Assembly (NCBI GenBank): GCA_029237815.1
Contig: JAQZBP010000002.1
Span: forward strand, 1 to 64,000
Direction of reading: 5' to 3'
From: Moraxellaceae bacterium
GTDB lineage: Bacteria > Pseudomonadota > Gammaproteobacteria > Pseudomonadales > Moraxellaceae
DNA length: 64,000 nucleotides
Below, piece after piece: positions 20,401 to 26,600 of the stretch. The notes beneath the pieces are model-generated. The model was not told the origin of the DNA and ran no database searches. It saw only the letters and a list, made by a program, of their open reading frames with translations. Within the stretch, counting starts at the first letter, position 1. Each line of letters begins with the position of its first letter. The position numbers were made by a program, and so were the translations under genes.

Positions 20401-20586
20401 GACGGAGAAGTCGACCTTCTCGCCGGCGCTGGTGAAGAGGATCTCCACCCTGCCCTCGGCGGCCGAGACTTCGACCGTGCCGGCGCCCAGCGTAGTGTCG
20501 AGTGCCGCCTGCACGCTGTCGCGCAGGGTCGCGGCATCGCTGCTCCAGTTGATGGCCGCCGTGGACTGCGCGCCCTGGGTCAGCAC
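838..20586 (-). CDS. Giant RTX/beta-repeat secreted protein, middle open segment
   Basis: The open frame gives 6,582 residues from an internal ATG; the coding frame really enters from the upstream segment near 20,667. It opens in the middle of an EVQ module and continues through a non-repetitive Asp/Leu-rich beta region. RTX tracts follow at about 17,000-17,530, 14,900-15,150 and 2,440-2,900. Two collinear duplicated blocks (13,600-11,320 and 9,060-6,720) contain Trp/Tyr-rich inserts. A set of LTGLGMGG modules lies at 10,450-9,470 and a dense EVQ array at 7,680-3,540. The last ~1.6 kb is made of LGDGG-type units. The final ~35 residues, after GAGDHRV, lose the repeat pattern because the frame changes at about 941. 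Composition (D, G, T, A, V, N rich, almost no Cys) fits an exported calcium-binding protein. The function is unknown; adhesin or surface-layer-like roles are inferred from family resemblance only. Confidence 0.85.
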   Translation of the reverse strand: MLTQGAQSTAAINWSSDAATLRDSVQAALDTTLGAGTVEVSAAEGRVEILFTSAGEKVDFSVNATALTGTTPTATVSEAPVRTDGSTLLWRTDDGFWTSVPTGQPYYEDGGLGSALQDAVANGDSVVDLVRQYLFDKLGSYIKVPVYDADGMPTFDEDGNPDYTVATSADDIQLGIDETGALTFNVLLAGNIFSVDVPIDFSLAAPGLPLSLEVAPGSEVNITLDYFFGLGFGFDSSGFFIDAEGITEDGAELSLQLNALLSDGTEMTGVLGLLGAELSEVGDDADGNSGLRGQFTVDITDNNDDRIYISEFGAMDITARLTAAANADLNATLAIAVPGVEPDALPKVTTTFHYDQVFANVEFGTGGSSTSFFEPAEIVLEDVTLDLGSFISDFLGPIIDSVHDITEPLEPLVDVLTTEIGILKQMGAPQTTLLQIASTLLGQTKYAGVVKAVNAVVQIIDLVRTIDAFNDAADGGPIGINFGTFTIGGTSGAATMDSTAQNFNVNSAPQSGGSAGQQAAASSLVKTFGTKAGGFEVPILTNPSSILGLITGDTAVDLFKYNLPALDLNFQYVKSIPVPGLPGLNARFGGGVSATTNITIGYDSTGLNNWRAEELEGVVEEQEIYVANATGGTFTLTYGGVTTDPIAWAESDTLLASRINAELDKTLTAALGEGHGVSVTVSDTDTFKVVFEGEGDRDTLTADSTNLTGSSPSVVVSSLVEGEDPADIVDALLALPEYALEGFYLDDHIVGSVDNPEATISATIIAGASLGIGGLVEAGVEGNITATINFDLNDVEASDTPGKVYGDELLTQLACGPLCVFDVNGQLTAGLDAFLWIGLDLGFFGKITLFEHNINLFRAVIAEFNYTCPDVPPPILGSIDYDGSGTIEAGEKLDVVISEAELVVGSSTTKPVVRLDENGNNQYDRFLWDARNGTTAGTPNPGTLVLNAGLLASLRGPDWQESADEKLEISQTTVTDPNLNGGVATKVIKVSYMGQSKEFFNVGAIEVDFGAGNDILVVNKSVEVNVVARGGDGSDDLRYLGKGFATLYGGNGNDVLMGSTGADFLYGDAGDDLIDAAAGNDTVDGGADNDTIAGGLGNDWLKGGTGDDRIAGNDGADYLEGGDGADRLSGDAGNDWVLGDAGADTLYGMAGTDTLKGGADNDTLEGGADADAISGEGGDDTINWQLADAADTFVDGGAGNDALVMAATTADNVISFTTVTGLTSVTATEDTTQSPSATLTRAATGAQIAIDGTLITSTAVERLSMDAKAGEDTVTVNSLVGTAVTDLTLDTGVSDGSAVMETRPVFAPELDGAGRQFIYAAITTSATTDTKLRIDANNVVTDLSGNRMLVSGDGTTLVAANAVGAPTDTAANQVTISGGNIIKADGSTFSDFTWSEVPVMVDYTDPITGTTRLTVGAISGTTAGAATEQETTLRLNGTVSTGQVYSVSLSNPAATSAANAFKTFSYTATGSDTAETVLTALRTAINNDSAYAAAAAGSNVAVELETGGRGFLAGASVTNADGTTPTDVTFRATTNPYEQYYSSAIVTLAAPTGGIAAGQTWYVAVDGIDFSYTTVAGDTATTIATALKNSIDASADFAASIAGDAITVTRAVVNSAGNTNIQVDASYGYKVQATTQVEKPFESNNDNEKDSVIVNGSGSADTITVSSLPSLTGNETQRVVVAGDGGTYTLAYTHSGTTYTTAAIPRDATAAQIQASINSALSATGLTVTVERMLSGTFDVTFTTAGARADLVAVSSLTGTGAGVTVTETAAGGTPPAAEHIVKAVVQGGGHTLNLTLNNTYREVTDPQAGGTFNGDNVLFDAGAGNDRIDASGTASDFIAVSLVGGIGNDVLVGTKFKDVLSGGTGDDQFTGGYGVDQFYDAGGNDTLVEAFDRDMSLFDRYFVSGNMLGDDGAAFTYVDTSTEGEPLDPSFPMPVIKGLSETGDRYAAGADVEEISGIFEAARLTGGTSANVMVVGDVDGVVRVDGTALVFGPTVAGQSNEWNYSGSVTLNNVSNLDNGALSEYYIINLSGADSADVNIVDTGGINGFDELVVFGTAGDDEFSLLATDKSQNVSAGLIAAGELYDLGVPYAVEALGEQLSIHRKPTESAATAPYDAALTTGTGSVTVEGTGSEQHNLVKLDVAGKTWSFTLSSGTYSYTAVAGETLDDVAAKLVDLVTADTTGTTFASLGYEIRVNRNEIIVTASSGTPGVTGWTAGDMTTVGSEIRLTLDVEGSTWTLSLDGQSYSYTGLDGDTLTDVTLALQDQIRGVNADRDEIAYANMERVTIRTLGGDDAVLSDDNAVQTVIDLGRGDDSITIGTVPQFLDKGNKNLEYPDGVPVADTSNMTKGNSAEMLVFGGDQDDYFEVNHNSAQLWLHGGNHDDTFVINTFIVLRDNPNDMSEVSNLSTLFGGAGSNRYEYLQNAPVAINGGDGIDTIVINGTPIADVFVITEDFVAGAGRIVNFVNIERLEVNGSGGADEIYILSSGPDMELTVRGGTGDDQIHLGGDHRPMVFDPPEFTYQPPSYLVQDAPTITYDGETYDPSRQYTSTNWWDWSWDSTWGELYDRVYAGTFQWYNSMREQNPYFRITGIDHDRDGVIEAGAETTNISAFDLYASTANTIGWNWEDVGWWFFWSWRINYSFDVPLVSYDIGSLDFPDPRLVVPDPITVNPPPFAFKLDAVYTVDDIQGKVTLDGGESFGNDQLIVHNEQGVTATGVNAAILTDSSVLRMDAIRVQATSEGEDAQYTSVDIDRVATNSQSLQFTQAGVVGAKTFNLSLAEKTWSITTDADDTAADLASKLAAAVNATASSNDYGTGDLTAVVTGSTLTLTHSDVALELSALVTTGTPLFDAGAVERQSDSEIDVTFATPVTVGSKWYVNVDGLVWEHTATTTSAIDVATALAAAINGDAYVEGNGTLGATATGNVITVTHSSGTVKITLEARTTNNDSTRERARDTFYVPMEDPSGNAITDTFLNLQGMGMGQGTSLDGTLWDGVRIEDFDNIDIRLSTGDDDVYIESTLTAGATTLVLGAGNDEVFVKAVLSDLDILGGAGNDTVTVADANLLADINDQITFDGDAHRTATSSYVEFDPANATHVAVLDSPLVNLVTISGKQYLEVSVVTVDAYGYLIQQEIQATNAGDDTRYNDVNVNRVSTNALTAQFTATGVIGAGTTLNVALPAATYSYTTDSDDTATDVAAALAAQMNGQSYNGGTFTASAVGGTLSVTHSATGTTLNFMVTMGQPLYLDGFGNETTVGSNPAAMSGGVQLKGLHEVNGNGDRLYVTETGLTVTAQQLVDYPNAVPKYYQDADTNRADSGASPLYTFSIGGTTFYTNSASNEPLMVKANVTRDIIFSTSTDVDSSVAGLDSLVVSNSAYGDGDTGALTATQLSGLGLESTIDFSNVDSISVTLGGGADTFSITGSIAASVALVTNAGTDSVTIATSGGGSIALNSGDDSDTVNVDGTGTGGLNMLTGAGADTVTLEDIDGNTTVNTGDDADTILVSSDGLVLEDIDATLTLDAGAGIDTITVNDSGDGDDEDGTLTATAITGLGMGGSIAYANAEVLNLLLGGGANGFTIVSTHAQTTNLDTGAGADAVLIETIAGTTNVSTGTGADSLIVGQDDAGTAAVIDRTLSGIDAVLTLSGGADADTLLVDTRVTTADLTGNLTATQLTGLGMGGRIDFTDLQELTVELGAGSDDFDVTAIGVAHLVVHGNGGDDSLYAQSSIGGSAPANGTLVEIDGQEGDDIVTTRLIGGNNVQFRLGNRSTGTGDDGVDEVVVLGTGGIDNVVVEGPRANDSPYVGYVSVGVTDVDEVRYENFDNLTIRTEDGADRILVMDTNIATLINMGDGADVITIGDVVTTEVDGIEVADPDATSDGNSAELTVVGGEGNDKFTIDHNEAVLWLYGDGGDDTFVINTFLVLRDRTTGEISNIANITGGEGADQYEYLQNAPVNIDGGDGYDTVTINGTPIGDQFVITEDFAIGAGRWIGYTNIERLEINSAGGDDEIYILSTSKDLETIVRGGDGDDIVHIGGEMPPMLFSLNEQFIPQAPQVVSYDTSVPTGTVSFGAPQQNTLWIDSYSWNYGWWYYWAIPPGAVLLDYYVAGWSYDGSVLLSLTYLPPPTYTSQAHPTVSEEVTPPAYAYQADPFFLQLPKVDTLTGIQGKLTVDGGSVVDENNILYVHNEGSAGGDVAFLMDVSRPERVPVMVPALDGDGDPIFEAQIVYDDNGEPLVDADTGEFVTELRQVLVQKTAPVLDAFGNPVTEWVQEFEEDHRTPKLDGNGDPIFIEKPVVRFIYEDDRLESDGVQAVQRLTLAGGADGDTFTLELDGDETDAIEWSADATTLQANIDSALQALLPTGVTVDVQSAGAGLFDITWSNFAPQSLVAVASASNGLGGSVAEATAGARPNATQTFFVTREGSFKFSYNDEFTQEFSFDDAFDGDSDDDTNPTAAVIEAALEGLAGITDVSVTGSGSETDPWVVTFLDADVDSGAYLAIGIEGVVSWAGEAAYRDFLGLMGLGMGYGYDLTGGWYDGVELHNFNAIDLRLSANTDYVVLDNSFDGETQVVAGGGNDYVWVGNLAGETTILGGAGDDEVYVSANDSMAGVTDNLTFDGDGHLSEVLLEIPLTDPLFDELQSFGATGADLADDVGGQFHVQIADLDGNNEIVYQNELVLDENGNQLFWNVVRNTVTTEATYELNYLGLGTGDILWTASNAEIDAALAGVGADVTVSGGDAFAITDTNGTPNRNEVQEITWGGYWDFQLGFDDGTTGNFVTGSIPFFSSAQQIQDSLNALPSIQNAGGVTVDAVEAQVTTEAQGRVWQMNFADVSGGSFTLNLAGTDTASINWSGDETSLAASMRSALQAVAPTGVTVSVASLANDFFEIRLTSDAVALVTEATAGNTTTPEVQRLDFDNVTGGQFTLSYNGMSSGPITWDADDTVLAGNIQGALNGLLGSAGPVVVTDSGTSRFDITFQANGIRSGLVVDIDRLQGTDMALTVDDASLTGGNPVAMLGDSGLKEVQRLHREDGGSQLSFIYNGIWTWDVAWDATAAQIEAELDWIVGGGVTVVEEAATGDLLVYFDGGYDASDLIALNMSVFGKTWEVTFDQTGQQNQIQGYYAYTTTLTEGEANETQHLYARDDAGGAAAFGDELYFTFEGNPFLLTVGMSAGDVQAQINGVGAISARGGVTVTTTGTGLEGTEDNPWIVVFENTTDDLEQISGAKMITFTDGLAHASLGVDPYTFGAVEEQVLVLGGIDGGDFTLTHGTATTGPITWDADSTVLATNIESAINGTPGFGDVTVTATTAPAGSVAFDIVWNQEDSHPQLTVGTASLTAVAPTATVTVPTNGNGSTYEVKQLVLANASGGSFTLDPGGSNAVTAAISWSANDSTLAGNIQAALNAVLGGNAVLVTPSGAQTFTISFTDLGNQPAMTADESGLTAAQPTGTVTTVSEGSDGSAINAAIHSPIDGSVQFLELRGDVTIPLTVPVVQTSLEQAYYAGGQISISTITVGDATTSELQRVMRFGVPAGTFTLEFDGEETVDIPWDAAAADIEAALNALQAVQDAGGVTVFAAPVIADVTTEGDAVTAEAVKLTRFGDDSGQFTLSFEGEATAALDWNASAAEVEFALNQLQSVIDAGGLTVAAPATGQAGAEVNPWLVTFNVAGARTDITAASGEQEGVSRNPWFIRFNSVGDQDIVTPNDQTLRNFVYQEFAGNDTLGIWSYSSTAQVFNSLVEYDVAQPRDTSFLQDYTRITGMLFGGTVSLTGVDNLNVYMDGGDDTINVGGTTAQTLIWTGGGNDAFNVGNVADSLDDVLQQLTLDGGWGTTTLVVEDSGDADADTAATMTQDTLSGFAPGNIVYFGDSYDTVTVYGADGGNTITVQSIRFDADVVINAGSGDDDVIVAAGVVGGIGNSLSIYGQTGADIIDASASGRGVTIEGNDGDDTIYGSGFDDILAGNDGDDIVIGNLGRDTLTGDVGDDILVGDGGELRDDLGVIFTSRSTGPLVSIDSFAATGDDDSIGDSSGNDVIFGGRGADTLADAGGNDIVFGDSGLVLLSTDPLGLNSYSSDAGVDGENDSITVGDGNSIVAGGGGRDQISAGDGDMILAGDNLEALLLISGALAQVRTTDALGDDDSIDVGLGEQVLLGGTGADTVTAGNGRHDVIGDNGTLSYTNGNLTGISVIDSVNGERDVVTLGDGEHRVVLGIGDDSLVAGDGRTLVLGDTGTVVLQEDGTLVSITAATTVNDGNDGVTLAAGDVTAVLGDGADIFTMGDGDAVLLGDGGTLAFFASGLLDTAVADSGTGGEDDISAGSGDIVALLGDGADRFSAFAGSVVVVGDSGSLDHFADGVLNQALADSTTGGNDEITFGDGNALILGGVGSDTIDAGLGQHLVLGDNGEVVNDTDGALLSATTLDTLGAADSITLGNGGNVVIAGQGGDTVTTGTGNDLILGDNGEIVFTGTTGALVRDRIASLDAAMGGDDVIDLGDGTKLVIGGVGSDTIDALAGSHDVAGDTAAFTYTNGNLTEIDASNSTDGAGDTVTLGAGDHRVAPSATALWKPCWAMAPTTSPWATAMPSSSATAAP
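2440..2900 (-). repeat. RTX-like repeats
   Basis: Encodes IYGQTGADIIDASASG, IEGNDGDDTIYGSGFDD, LAGNDGDDIVIGNLGRD and TGDVGDDILVGDGGE, then FGGRGADTLADAGG. This regular RTX tract leads into the terminal LGDGG units. Confidence 0.82.
3540..7680 (-). repeat. EVQ beta-module array 5 (about 12 copies)
   Basis: Modules starting AVQRLTLAGG, ATQTFFVTR, EVQEITWGG, EVQRLDFDNV, EVQRLHREDG, ETQHLYARDD, EEQVLVLGG, EVKQLVLANA, ELQRVMRFG and AVKLTRFGDD, among others. Several carry GGVTV plus NPWxVxF signatures. The spacing is irregular, with a duplicated-block remnant between 7,100 and 6,520. Confidence 0.72.
6720..9060 (-). repeat. Internal duplication, copy 2
   Basis: Second copy of the block at 11,320-13,600: DDTFVINTFLVLRD, YEYLQNAPVNIDGGDG, INGTPIGDQFVITEDF, NIERLEINSAGG, RGGDGDDIVHIGGE, an aromatic insert, GIQGKLTVDGG, LGLMGLGMGYG, DLRLSANTD and LTFDGDGH. 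In the middle it carries EVQ modules (7,100-7,680) where copy 1 carries short YSYT-type modules, showing module exchange. Confidence 0.82.
9470..10450 (-). repeat. LTGLGMGG modules (3 copies)
   Basis: Three copies of a ~70-100 residue module with landmarks (V)DSGDxDxxGTLTATxLTGLG, MGGxIxFxNxExLxxxLG and GxDxFxI. Copies begin near 10,450, 9,970 and 9,610. A degenerate fourth (TMTQDTLSGFAPGNIVYF) lies near 3,050. They alternate with xVxTGDDADTI strands typical of a beta helix. Confidence 0.7.
11320..13600 (-). repeat. Internal duplication, copy 1
   Basis: Collinear with 6,720-9,060. Shared landmarks in order: DDTFVINTFIVLRD, YEYLQNAPVAINGGDG, INGTPIADVFVITEDF, NIERLEVNGSGG, RGGTGDDQIHLGGD, a Trp/Tyr-rich insert, DIQGKVTLDGG, LNLQGMGMGQG, DIRLSTGDD and ITFDGDAH. 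The order and spacing are kept, so this is an ancient tandem duplication of ~2.3 kb rather than convergent repeats. Confidence 0.82.
14895..15150 (-). repeat. RTX-like repeats
   Basis: Encodes FDAGAGNDRIDASG, VGGIGNDVLVG, LSGGTGDDQFTGGYG and YDAGGNDTLVEAF, a short RTX block ending a beta domain. Confidence 0.75.
17000..17530 (-). repeat. RTX calcium-binding repeat tract
   Basis: About 175 residues of regular RTX nonapeptides (GGNGNDVLMGSTGADFLYGD, GGADNDTIAGGLGNDWLKGG and so on). It is preceded by VNVVARGGDGSDDLRYLG. This is the longest uninterrupted RTX block in the window. Confidence 0.9.
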
Positions 20587-20655
20587 GAAGCTGCCGCCGG
20601 TGACGCCGGCGAAGACGATCTTCTGGATCTCGTTGCTGGTCGTGGCCTGGTCGCC
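20340..20655 (-). repeat. EVQ module spanning the first frame change
   Basis: A complete module (EIQKIVFAGVTGGSFVL ... AINW ... VQAALDTTLG ... FTSAGEKVDF) lies just downstream of the frame change at 20,668. The N-terminal segment's frame covers only its DNA out of frame, while the middle segment's frame reads it correctly. This is the main evidence that the two segments are one gene. Confidence 0.78.
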
Positions 20656-23600
20656 CAGCAGGTCGAACCGAAGTTCGGCACCAGGTCCGGCACCACGTAT
20701 TCGGTGTCGTAGCCGAGCTCGTTGTTGAGCGCGTCGTACTCGAAGCTGGCCTCTAGGTGCAGCACGTTGTCGCCGTAGCCGTCGCCGTTGCGATCGTCTT
20801 CGGTGCCGCCGGCCGGCAGCGATTCCAGCGGGAAGTAAAGCGGCAGGTCGACGAAGGCATTGCCGGTAATCACGGCTTCCACGTCGTCCAGCGTCAGGTC
20901 GAGCGGATCGTAGCGGCCGTCGTCGGCGCCCTCGATGAGGCCGAGGCTCATTTCAAGCGAGACACCGGCGCTGCCGTCCACGGCGAACATGCCGACGTCG
21001 ACGCCGGCGACCTCGAAGGCCGCCGTGATGTCGAGGTTGGAGAGCTGAGCACTGGCCGAGAGCTCGATGCCGGTGGTGTCGGTGATGAAGAATTCCGGAT
21101 CGATGACGTTGGAGAGATCGAAGCCGAAGCCGAGCTCGAACAGCGCACTGGCGTCGAGGTCGAGCGCGGCGGAGGCAGAGAGGTCGAGGCCGACGTCATC
21201 CAGCTCGGGCAGGCCGACGAGGTCGCCGAGGTCCGCCAGGGTGATGCCGAAGGCGTCGTCGTAGTGCGCGCTGAATTCCGCGGACAGGCCGAAGTTGAAG
21301 GTGTTGTCCGCATAGGACATGGCAATCAGGTCGAAGGTGCCCGCGAGATCGCCGGTTTCCGCCGTCAGGTCCGACTGGGCGCCGTTGGCGCTCCAGGTGA
21401 TGTCAAAATTGCCCGGCTCGCCGGCAACGGCGGCCACGCTGACCGTGCTGGCGCCGAGCGCCGCATTCAGTGCGTTCTGGATGTTCGTCGCGAGCGCGGC
21501 ATCGTCGGCGGTCCAGTCAATGGCGCCGGTGCTGGTCGCGCCGAGGGCGAGCGAGAACACGCCGCCCGTGGTCTCGCTGATGGCGAGGCGCTGCACTTCC
21601 GCCGTGGAGACAGTGCCGGCCACCTGTTCGGTGATGGCGATGCCCGGCACGTCGAGGCCCAGCACTTCGGCGATGCCGTTGTTCAGGTAGTTCTGCAGTT
21701 CCTGGATGTTATTCGAGAGATCGCGTGCCTCGCCGATGGCGTCGCGCATGGCGGCCAGGAAGTCCACCCCGCCGCCGCCCAGCAGTTCGGCGGCGGACTT
21801 GTTGATGAGCGGGATGCTGTCGTAGATCGCGCCCGGCTCACCGGCGGAAAGGCCGGTGCTGTCCACGCTCAGGGCGGACTGCGGCCCGGCGGCGCGCCAG
21901 GTGATGTCATAGCTGCGCGAGCCCGACACGGTGACGTTCACCGCGCCGGCGCCGAACATGGCGGCGGCATTGAGCGCGGCTTCGATGCCGGCGGCAATGT
22001 CGCGGTCGTCGGCGTCCCAGTCGATGGCGGCCGTGACGTCGCTGCCCGAGGTCAGCGTGAAGCTGCCGTCGACGGCGTTGCCCAGGGTGAGGCGCTGCAC
22101 GGCGGCGGTGCCGCTGCCGGCCGTGGTCTGGATCACGTTGGCGCTGACGCCCTGCCCGTCCAGGTCGCCCTGCAGCACGCGGAAGGACTGCTGGTCGCCT
22201 GCTTCGGCGAAGGCCAGCGCAAAGGTGCCGGCCGCCGTCGTGCTGACCGTGACCGCACTGGTGCCCAGCGCGCTGTCGAGCGCGGCCTGGATGTTGGCGG
22301 CGAGCGTGGCGTCGGTGGCGCTCCAGGCGATGTTCCCGGTGGTGACCTCGCCGAGATTCAGCGCAAAAGTACCGCCGGTAACGTTCTCAAAGGAAACCTG
22401 CTGCGTTTCCGCCGTGCCGGCCACGCCGGTGGTGAGTTCCGTGACCGCGGCCTCGACCACGGTGCCGGGTTCGGTGCCGACCAGTTCGTCGAGGACCATG
22501 TAGAGGCCCTGGATGATCATGTCGAGCGAGATGCCCTGCATGTCGAAGATTTCGTCCATGCCGTACACGTTCACCGTGTTGGGCACCGCCGCGATCATCT
22601 CCAGCAAGGAAGCGCCGGCCGGCAGGTCGCCGCTGAACGCGGAGATCGCGCCCAGCTCGCCGTCCACGCCCGAGAACACGCCACCGAAGGACACCGGCAG
22701 GAAGACCTCATAGCCGGCGTCGGCATCCAGGTCCGGCATGCCGATCAGGCCGAGGAAGCCGGCCTCGTCGAGGTCGGACACCAGCAGGTGCGCGTCGGTG
22801 CCGAATTCCACCTCGGCGTGCACGCCGATGATGCCGTTGTTCACCTCGACGCCGAAGGGACCGACGTTGAGCCCGAAATCGTAGGTGTTGCGCAGCGAGC
22901 CCTGCGCGACGTCGTAGCCGACCGTGCCGTCGATGGTGATCAGGGTGACGTCGTTGACGCTGTCATAGGCGACGCCGAGGACGCGGTAGTAGCCGTCGTT
23001 GCCGTAGGAATCCAGCACGGCGATGTCATCGCCCGTGCCGAAGCCGGCGGAGATGTCGCCCGCGATGGAGAAGCGTGCATTGCCGCCGTCGGCGATGCCG
23101 TTGTCGTCGGCCAGGACATCGACGATATCGTGCGCGGCGTGGCCGACCTGGAAGCCGGCGGTGACGCCCGGCTGCTCGACGTAGAAGTCGCCGTTCTCGT
23201 CGAGGCCGAAGATGAAGGTGAGGTCGATGGCCGCCTCGACACCGATCTGGTCGCCCTCGACCGAGAAGAAGCCGCCGAGCGCGTCGACACTAAGGTCGAC
23301 GTTGTCCTGGTAGCCGACCGTGCGGATGACGACGACGAATTCATTGGGATTGGTGGAGCCGGAGCGGTCGATCTGCACGAGGCCGGTCAGCGCGGTGTCG
23401 GCCTGCAGGTAATCGATCATGCCCTGCACGGTGGCGCCGTTGCCGGCGGCCGTGAAATAGGCCTCCACGGAATCGTAGAGCGCGTCCATGCCGTCGGCGA
23501 TGGCGTCGCCGACGCCGGTGGCGGCGGCATCGAGGCCGTCGTCGAGGATTTCGCCGATGCTGATGTCGAGCAGCGGCAGCGTCAGGCTGCCGAAATAGCT

Positions 23601-26600
23601 GTCGACGCTGTCGCCGAAGCCGTCGGCCCAGTCACGGAAGACGGTAAGGCCGTTGAGGATCTTCTCCTGGTCGTCCTGTGCGCCGGCAAAGGCGCCCAGC
23701 ACGCTGCCCTCCCCCGTGCCGCCCTGCGGCAGCGTGATGCGCATGCCTTCGGCCATGGAGTCGCGCATGATGGAATCGATCGTGCCGTCGTGCGGCATGC
23801 CGAGCTGGTGCCCCATCTCGTGCATGACCACGGTGAGCAGGTCCATGCCCTCGGCCGCGCTCGTGCCTTCCGCGGCCCAGGCGAGATAGCCCGCGCCGTC
23901 CACGGCGAACTCGGCATCGTCGGCGGGCGTGGCGTCCACGTACCAGCCATTGCCGTTGGCCGTGCGGTCCAGATAGATCTTGTTGAGGCCGGTCTGGCCG
24001 ATGACGCCGGCGCCGAGATCGCTGAGCTCGAAGCGCAGGCCGCGCAGGAAGGCTTCGTCGGCGCCTGCCGCGACCCAGCGCGAAATGGCTTCCTCGACGA
24101 CAGGCGCAAGTTCCGCCTCGGTGAGTTCGGTGGTGACGCTGCCGCTGCTGTCAGCAGTCAGCGAAAAGATGCCGCTGAGGCCACCCAGCACCGTGTCCTT
24201 GTAGAAGGTCTCGATGCCCGCGTCGATCACGTCCTCGCGGAAGGCGGCCAGCAGGCCGCGCTCGTCGTCCGGCGCGCCTTCGGTATTGAAGGCGTAGAGC
24301 GAGGCGGTGGGATTGTTCTCGTCGCCCGTCCAGTAGAAGGTGACGCCGTTGCCGAGCACCTTGGCCTTGACGCCTTCCAGTTTCTCGCCGTCGTCGTCCT
24401 CGAAGACGAGGCGGTCGTCGCCGCCATCGATGCTTTCATAGATGACGTCGTGGCCCCACTCGCCCACGAACTTGTAGACGTTGTCCTCGCCGTCGCCGAT
24501 GAAGATGTCGTCGTTGCCCGAGCCCTCGATCTGCTCGATGGAGCTCATGGTGACATCGGCGGCTTCGCCCGGCGTGGTGCCGGCGGCGCGCAGCAGGCCA
24601 CCGGTCCAGGTGTCCTTGCCGGCGTGGGCGAGACCGTTGGTCTCGATGCCGAGCTCGTAGTAGTTGCCGGCGTTCTGCGTGGCGCCGGTGAAAGCAAAGC
24701 TGAACGGCGAGGCGATCGTGCCGTTGCCCGTTACGGTGACGGCGGTGATGCCCTCCAGGGCGAGCAGCGCGGCCTCGACCTGCGCCGCGGTGGCGTTGGC
24801 GGCCAGCAGCGAGGTGGACTCGCCGTTGTAGCTGAGGCTGAAGACGCCGCGGTCGGCGTCGTGGCCAAAAGTCTGCGTCGCGTTGGCGGGCGTGCCGGCG
24901 CTGGTGGTGTCGATGGCGGTCTGTACGTGCACGAGCAGCGCGGCGTCGAGCGTCAGCGCCTTGAAGGCGCCCTCTTCCAGCGTGGCGTCGACAAAAGTGA
25001 TGGCCCAAGGGCTGGCGGCAGTGCCGCTGCCGGTGACAGTGACGTCAGTGATGTCGCCCAGGGCCTCCAGCGCCGTGGCGATGGCGGCCGGCGTCGCATT
25101 CCAGGCGATCGCCGCGGTCTGCTGCGTGCCATAGCTCAGCTTGAAGGTGCCGGAGAAACCGTCATGCACCAGGCTCTGGACGGTATTCGGGCGTGAGCCG
25201 GCCGTTTCCTCGCTGATGGTGACGGTGCCGGCGCCGCCGGTGAGGCTGGTAGTGGTGGCGGTGATCGCCGCCTGCGGCACGGCCGTGTTGAACTTCACGT
25301 CGAAGGTGTTTTCAGCGCCCGAGCTCACATTGACATTGGTGCCGGCGCCGAGGATGGCGTTGAGCGCACTCTCGATGCTCGCGGCCAGCGTCGCTTCCGT
25401 GGCGCTGTAGGGAATGGCGGCCGTGGTCTGGCTGCCGAAGGTGAGCGTGAAGCTGCCGCCGGTGGCATCGACCACCAGGCGCTGCACTTCCTGCACGCCG
25501 GCGCTGGCGGTGAGTTCCACTTCCACTTCGTGGATGTTGCCCAGGGCCTTGAGTTCGTCGCGCAGCTGTTCGGCAGTGACGTCGTGCGCCAGGGGCGCGG
25601 TGACCTGGCCACCGTAGGTGACGGTGAAGAAGCCGGCATCGGCGTTGTGGCCGAAGGACTGCACGGCGTTGGCGGCATGGCCGTCGTTGAGCGTGCTGAT
25701 CTCGACACCGGCATTGGTGCCGGTGAGGCTGGCGGTGGCCGCCGTGAAAGCCGGCTGGTGGCCGTTGGCGGTCCAGGCGATGTCGAAGGTCGAGGTGCCG
25801 CTGTCGGTGACGGTGACGACACCGGTGCCGAGCAGCGTGTTCAGCGCGTTCTGGATATTGGTGAGCAGCGTGGCATCGGTCGCGGAATACGTGATGGCCG
25901 CGGTGGTCTGCTCGCCCAGCGTCAGCGTGAAAGTGCCGCCGGTGGCGTTGGTGAACTTGAGCTGCTGCGTTTCGGTCGTGGCCGGGCTTTCGTTACTGCC
26001 GGCGGTGGCGACGGCCGCGCCGAAGGTCGGCGCCGCGGTGGTGATGCCGGTGACATCGGCGCTGGCGACGGTCGCCTGCGCGCCGGCGTTGTTGTAGGTG
26101 AGCGCGAAGACGTCGTTGCTGCCGGTCGTGGCGACACTGACCACGCCGCTGCCCAGCGCCTTGTCCAGCGCCTTCTGCATGGCGGCCTTCAGCGTGGCGT
26201 CGGTGGCGCTCCAGGTGATGGCGTCGGTGGTGTGGCCGGCCACGGTCAGCGTGAAACTGCCGGCGGTGCTGCCGTTGGCGCCGGTGAAGGTCAGCGTCTG
26301 CACTTCCTTCACGCCCGCCTGTGCGGCGGTGTCGACCTGGGTGATGACCTGCTTCAGGTTGCTGCTGTCGATGGTGAGCGGCTTGAAATCGCCGCTGTCG
26401 AGATCGGCGTCGATGAAGATGATGTTCCAGGGATCGTCCGGCGTGCCGGCGCCCAGGACGAGGACTTCAGTGATGCCGGTGAGCGCCTCCAGGGCGGCCT
26501 TGACGTCGTCCGCGCTGGCGTCGGCGGCCAGCGCCGCCGTGGTTTCGCTGCCGTAGGTGAGCGTGAAGCTGCCGCTGCACCAGGCGCCGGATTCGAGTTC

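Noticed and set aside
20668-20669. Programmed ribosomal frameshifting at the first frame change
   Set aside because: No slippery heptamer or downstream structure is visible, and a single missing base explains the change better.
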